Below, one piece after another: positions 5,855 through 7,276 of a DNA stretch of 7,276 nucleotides. Each line of letters begins with the position of its first letter. Position 1 is the first letter of the stretch. A program made the position numbers and the translations under genes. The stretch lies in NCBI GenBank assembly GCA_029063275.1, contig JAIDOO010000296.1, forward strand, positions 1 through 7,276, given 5' to 3'. The notes beneath the pieces were generated by a model that was given only the letters and a program-made list of their open reading frames with translations, was not told the origin of the DNA and ran no database searches. This DNA is from Clostridia bacterium (lineage in GTDB: Bacteria > Bacillota > Clostridia > Christensenellales > Borkfalkiaceae).

Positions 5855-6521
5855 GCAAAAATTTTTTATTGAAAATTTCGCGGGGCGCTTCGCCGTCCAA
5901 AACGCTTTTTACCGCAGTAATCCCCAGCTCTATGCTTTTGTCTATATCGTCCGAAGCTGTCGAAAAATTGTAAACGCATTTATAATTTTGCCGTTTAAAG
6001 CGGTACAAAAATTTTGAGTAGGTAAAGTGCCTTTTTAAACAGCGTTCGACGCCCGTAACCGTAATAAGCGGTTCAACCTTTTTTACGGTGTCGTACACCG
6101 CGCCCGTGCAGGCAAGCAGTTTTTCGCGCGGAATAATTGTTCTGCGCATTTTAAACTTTTTACTTATATAAAGCCCCAGGTCGTTTTCGAATTTAATGTG
6201 GGCAAAGGGAGAACGGTGGCTGTGTTCGTACGCGTAAATTTTGGGGTGCAGAGTGCAATCCAGTGCGTAATGGGTGGCAAAGCCCGCAACGTAAGAGGGA
6301 TTGCCTGAAACCAGCTTTTCAAAAAGCGTTTGCGCGTCCATTCTGTGCATACTTCTGCCGAGGTTCGATTTTGTCGGCTTTATGTTGTACGCAAAAAACA
6401 CGTCGCCGCCCTGCGCCCCCAAAAGGTACAGGGTTTTGTTCTTTATTTTGTTTTTGTATTTACTTTGCAATTTTTCGTAAATAATTTCGGCACATACGCC
6501 GTGTGAAAAATAATCGGGCAC
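5847..6521 (-). CDS. Zinc-dependent phospholipase C-like protein
   Basis: A 224-residue protein of the zinc-dependent phospholipase C-like family (S1/P1-type fold). Visible family signatures are the N-terminal PDYFSHG with His7, LGAQGGDVFF with Asp40, MHRMD with His59, GFATHYALDCTLHP with His84, Asp88 and His92, and a later His108/Glu112 pair; together these are the expected zinc ligands. There is no signal peptide, so it is probably cytoplasmic, unlike secreted clostridial alpha-toxin; substrates of this short subfamily are unknown. The start is GTG (first residue Met), one base after the glycosylase stop, with no clear Shine-Dalgarno; no other start lies between it and an in-frame TAA at 6531-6533. 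The MPD-type beginning is typical of the family. Translation is probably coupled to the upstream gene, and the 3' end is at the bidirectional terminator. Confidence 0.8.
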   Translation of the reverse strand: MPDYFSHGVCAEIIYEKLQSKYKNKIKNKTLYLLGAQGGDVFFAYNIKPTKSNLGRSMHRMDAQTLFEKLVSGNPSYVAGFATHYALDCTLHPKIYAYEHSHRSPFAHIKFENDLGLYISKKFKMRRTIIPREKLLACTGAVYDTVKKVEPLITVTGVERCLKRHFTYSKFLYRFKRQNYKCVYNFSTASDDIDKSIELGITAVKSVLDGEAPREIFNKKFLQN

Positions 6522-6522
6522 G

Positions 6523-7276
6523 TTATAAGTTTAACCGTTTTCCGTAAAAAAGATACTGCTGCATAAAACCCGAATATTCTCCGAACAGTCCTACTAGATA
6601 ATCGGAGATTTTGTTGCGGTTTGTAAGCGTGCCGCCGAAATCCTCGCGGTAAATTTTTTCAATCCAGGTGTCTACGGGGAAGCTGTCGGTTTTTCCGAAG
6701 CCGAAAAGCGCAATGCAGTCGGCAACCTTGGGACCGATTCCCGTATAAGTCAAAAGCTCGCGTTTAAGCTCTGCTCCGCCTAATTTTTCAAGTCTTTCTA
6801 TGCCCTCGGAGGCAATGCGCGCACCCGTTTCTACGAGATATACGTCCCTGTAACCTGCGCCCGCCGAGTGGAAATATTCCGCGCCCGCTTCCGCAATGGA
6901 TTTAGCCGAGGGGAAGGCGAAATATTTTTCTTCCTTTTTTTCGCCGAGTCCCGCGCAGATTTTGTTTATAATTCCCTTTATGCGCGGGATATTGTTGTTC
7001 TGCGAAATAATAAAGGAAAAAATCATCTCTTCGCGGTTCTGGTTCAAAATCCTGAGCCCCTTGCAGGTTTCCGCACTGCGGGAAAGGAGGGGTATATTGT
7101 AAGACTTTGCTTTTTTGACAATTTCGGAGTAGTCGCGGTCCAGGTCGAAATAACGCCAAAAATAATCGCAGTCGGCGCTTTCGACAACGGTTTTGTTACC
7201 GTCGGTATAAACGTAGCACGCTTTGTCTGCGGAAATTACCGCAAAGCCCTCTTTATAGGGGAAGTATCTGAAGGTC
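6523..7276 (-). CDS. ogg: OGG1-type 8-oxoguanine DNA glycosylase/AP lyase (5' end outside window)
   Basis: A base-excision repair enzyme that removes 8-oxoguanine opposite cytosine and nicks the resulting AP site. The visible 250 residues run from within the N-terminal domain to the stop. In order: a beta-rich N-terminal part, YFDLDRDY (the OGG1 YF.LD motif), IFSFIISQNNNIPRI (helical DNA-binding start), GYRDVY, the helix-hairpin-helix GIGPKVADC with the catalytic Lys (codon 6727-6729), and FPVDTW with the catalytic Asp (codon 6670-6672). Both catalytic residues are intact. The frame is open to base 7276, so the true start is beyond the right edge; the TTG at 7045-7047 lies inside the domain and is not a start. 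It reads into the phospholipase C-like gene with a one-base gap, forming an operon. OGG1-type enzymes are less common in bacteria than MutM but well known in Clostridia. Confidence 0.9.
   Translation of the reverse strand, partial: TFRYFPYKEGFAVISADKACYVYTDGNKTVVESADCDYFWRYFDLDRDYSEIVKKAKSYNIPLLSRSAETCKGLRILNQNREEMIFSFIISQNNNIPRIKGIINKICAGLGEKKEEKYFAFPSAKSIAEAGAEYFHSAGAGYRDVYLVETGARIASEGIERLEKLGGAELKRELLTYTGIGPKVADCIALFGFGKTDSFPVDTWIEKIYREDFGGTLTNRNKISDYLVGLFGEYSGFMQQYLFYGKRLNL

Noticed and set aside
7045..7047. TTG as the start codon of the glycosylase gene
   Set aside because: The same frame continues upstream to the window edge and encodes the conserved YFDLDRDY region and part of the N-terminal domain, so the TTG is an internal leucine.
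6902..7159. Minus-strand 85-codon frame and + strand 68-codon frame at the right edge
   Set aside because: The OGG1-type glycosylase occupies this DNA in another frame with motifs running to the window edge; these are its shadows.

Overview
The window looks like a chromosomal segment of a low-to-medium GC monoderm (Gram-positive) bacterium of the Clostridia. The grounds are strong GGAGG-type ribosome binding sites, a SpoIVFA/SpoIVFB-like membrane protease pair typical of endospore-forming Firmicutes, a zinc-dependent phospholipase C-like protein, and a very large signal-peptide surface protein with YDG/MBG- and Ig-like modules of the kind common in gut Clostridia. A narrower guess (Christensenellales-like gut lineage) is inference from protein style only.

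Layout. Bases 1-119 hold two GC-rich hairpins, the second a good rightward terminator for a gene lying off the left edge. Bases 120-490 are non-coding: an AT-rich stretch with a -10-like hexamer between two imperfect 24-base repeats, then a structured leader (a 16-bp perfect hairpin and a second long-range stem) ending at a strong Shine-Dalgarno. Bases 491-3907 encode a 1138-residue type I membrane protein: signal peptide, about 750 residues outside the cell, one membrane span, and an unusual 319-residue cytoplasmic tail made of coiled coil and Met/Gln/Pro-rich low-complexity sequence. Directly after its tandem stop codons come three 65-base tandem repeats, each opening with a small hairpin whose stem pairs covary, then a strong terminator (4145-4176).

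Bases 4263-5833 are a two-gene operon (4-base overlap): a one-span protein with a degenerate LytM-like domain (SpoIVFA-like) and an M50 site-2 protease (SpoIVFB-like). In Bacillus the equivalent pair controls proteolytic activation of pro-sigma-K across the forespore membrane; here the pair sits alone without its usual min/mre neighbours in view. A bidirectional terminator whose stem contains both stop codons separates it from a convergent minus-strand pair: an OGG1-type 8-oxoguanine DNA glycosylase (5' end off the right edge) followed, after one base, by a zinc-dependent phospholipase C-like protein.

The most unusual items are the surface protein with its long cytoplasmic tail, the covarying 65-base repeats after it, and its structured leader. 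No mobile element, CRISPR array, tRNA or rRNA was seen.
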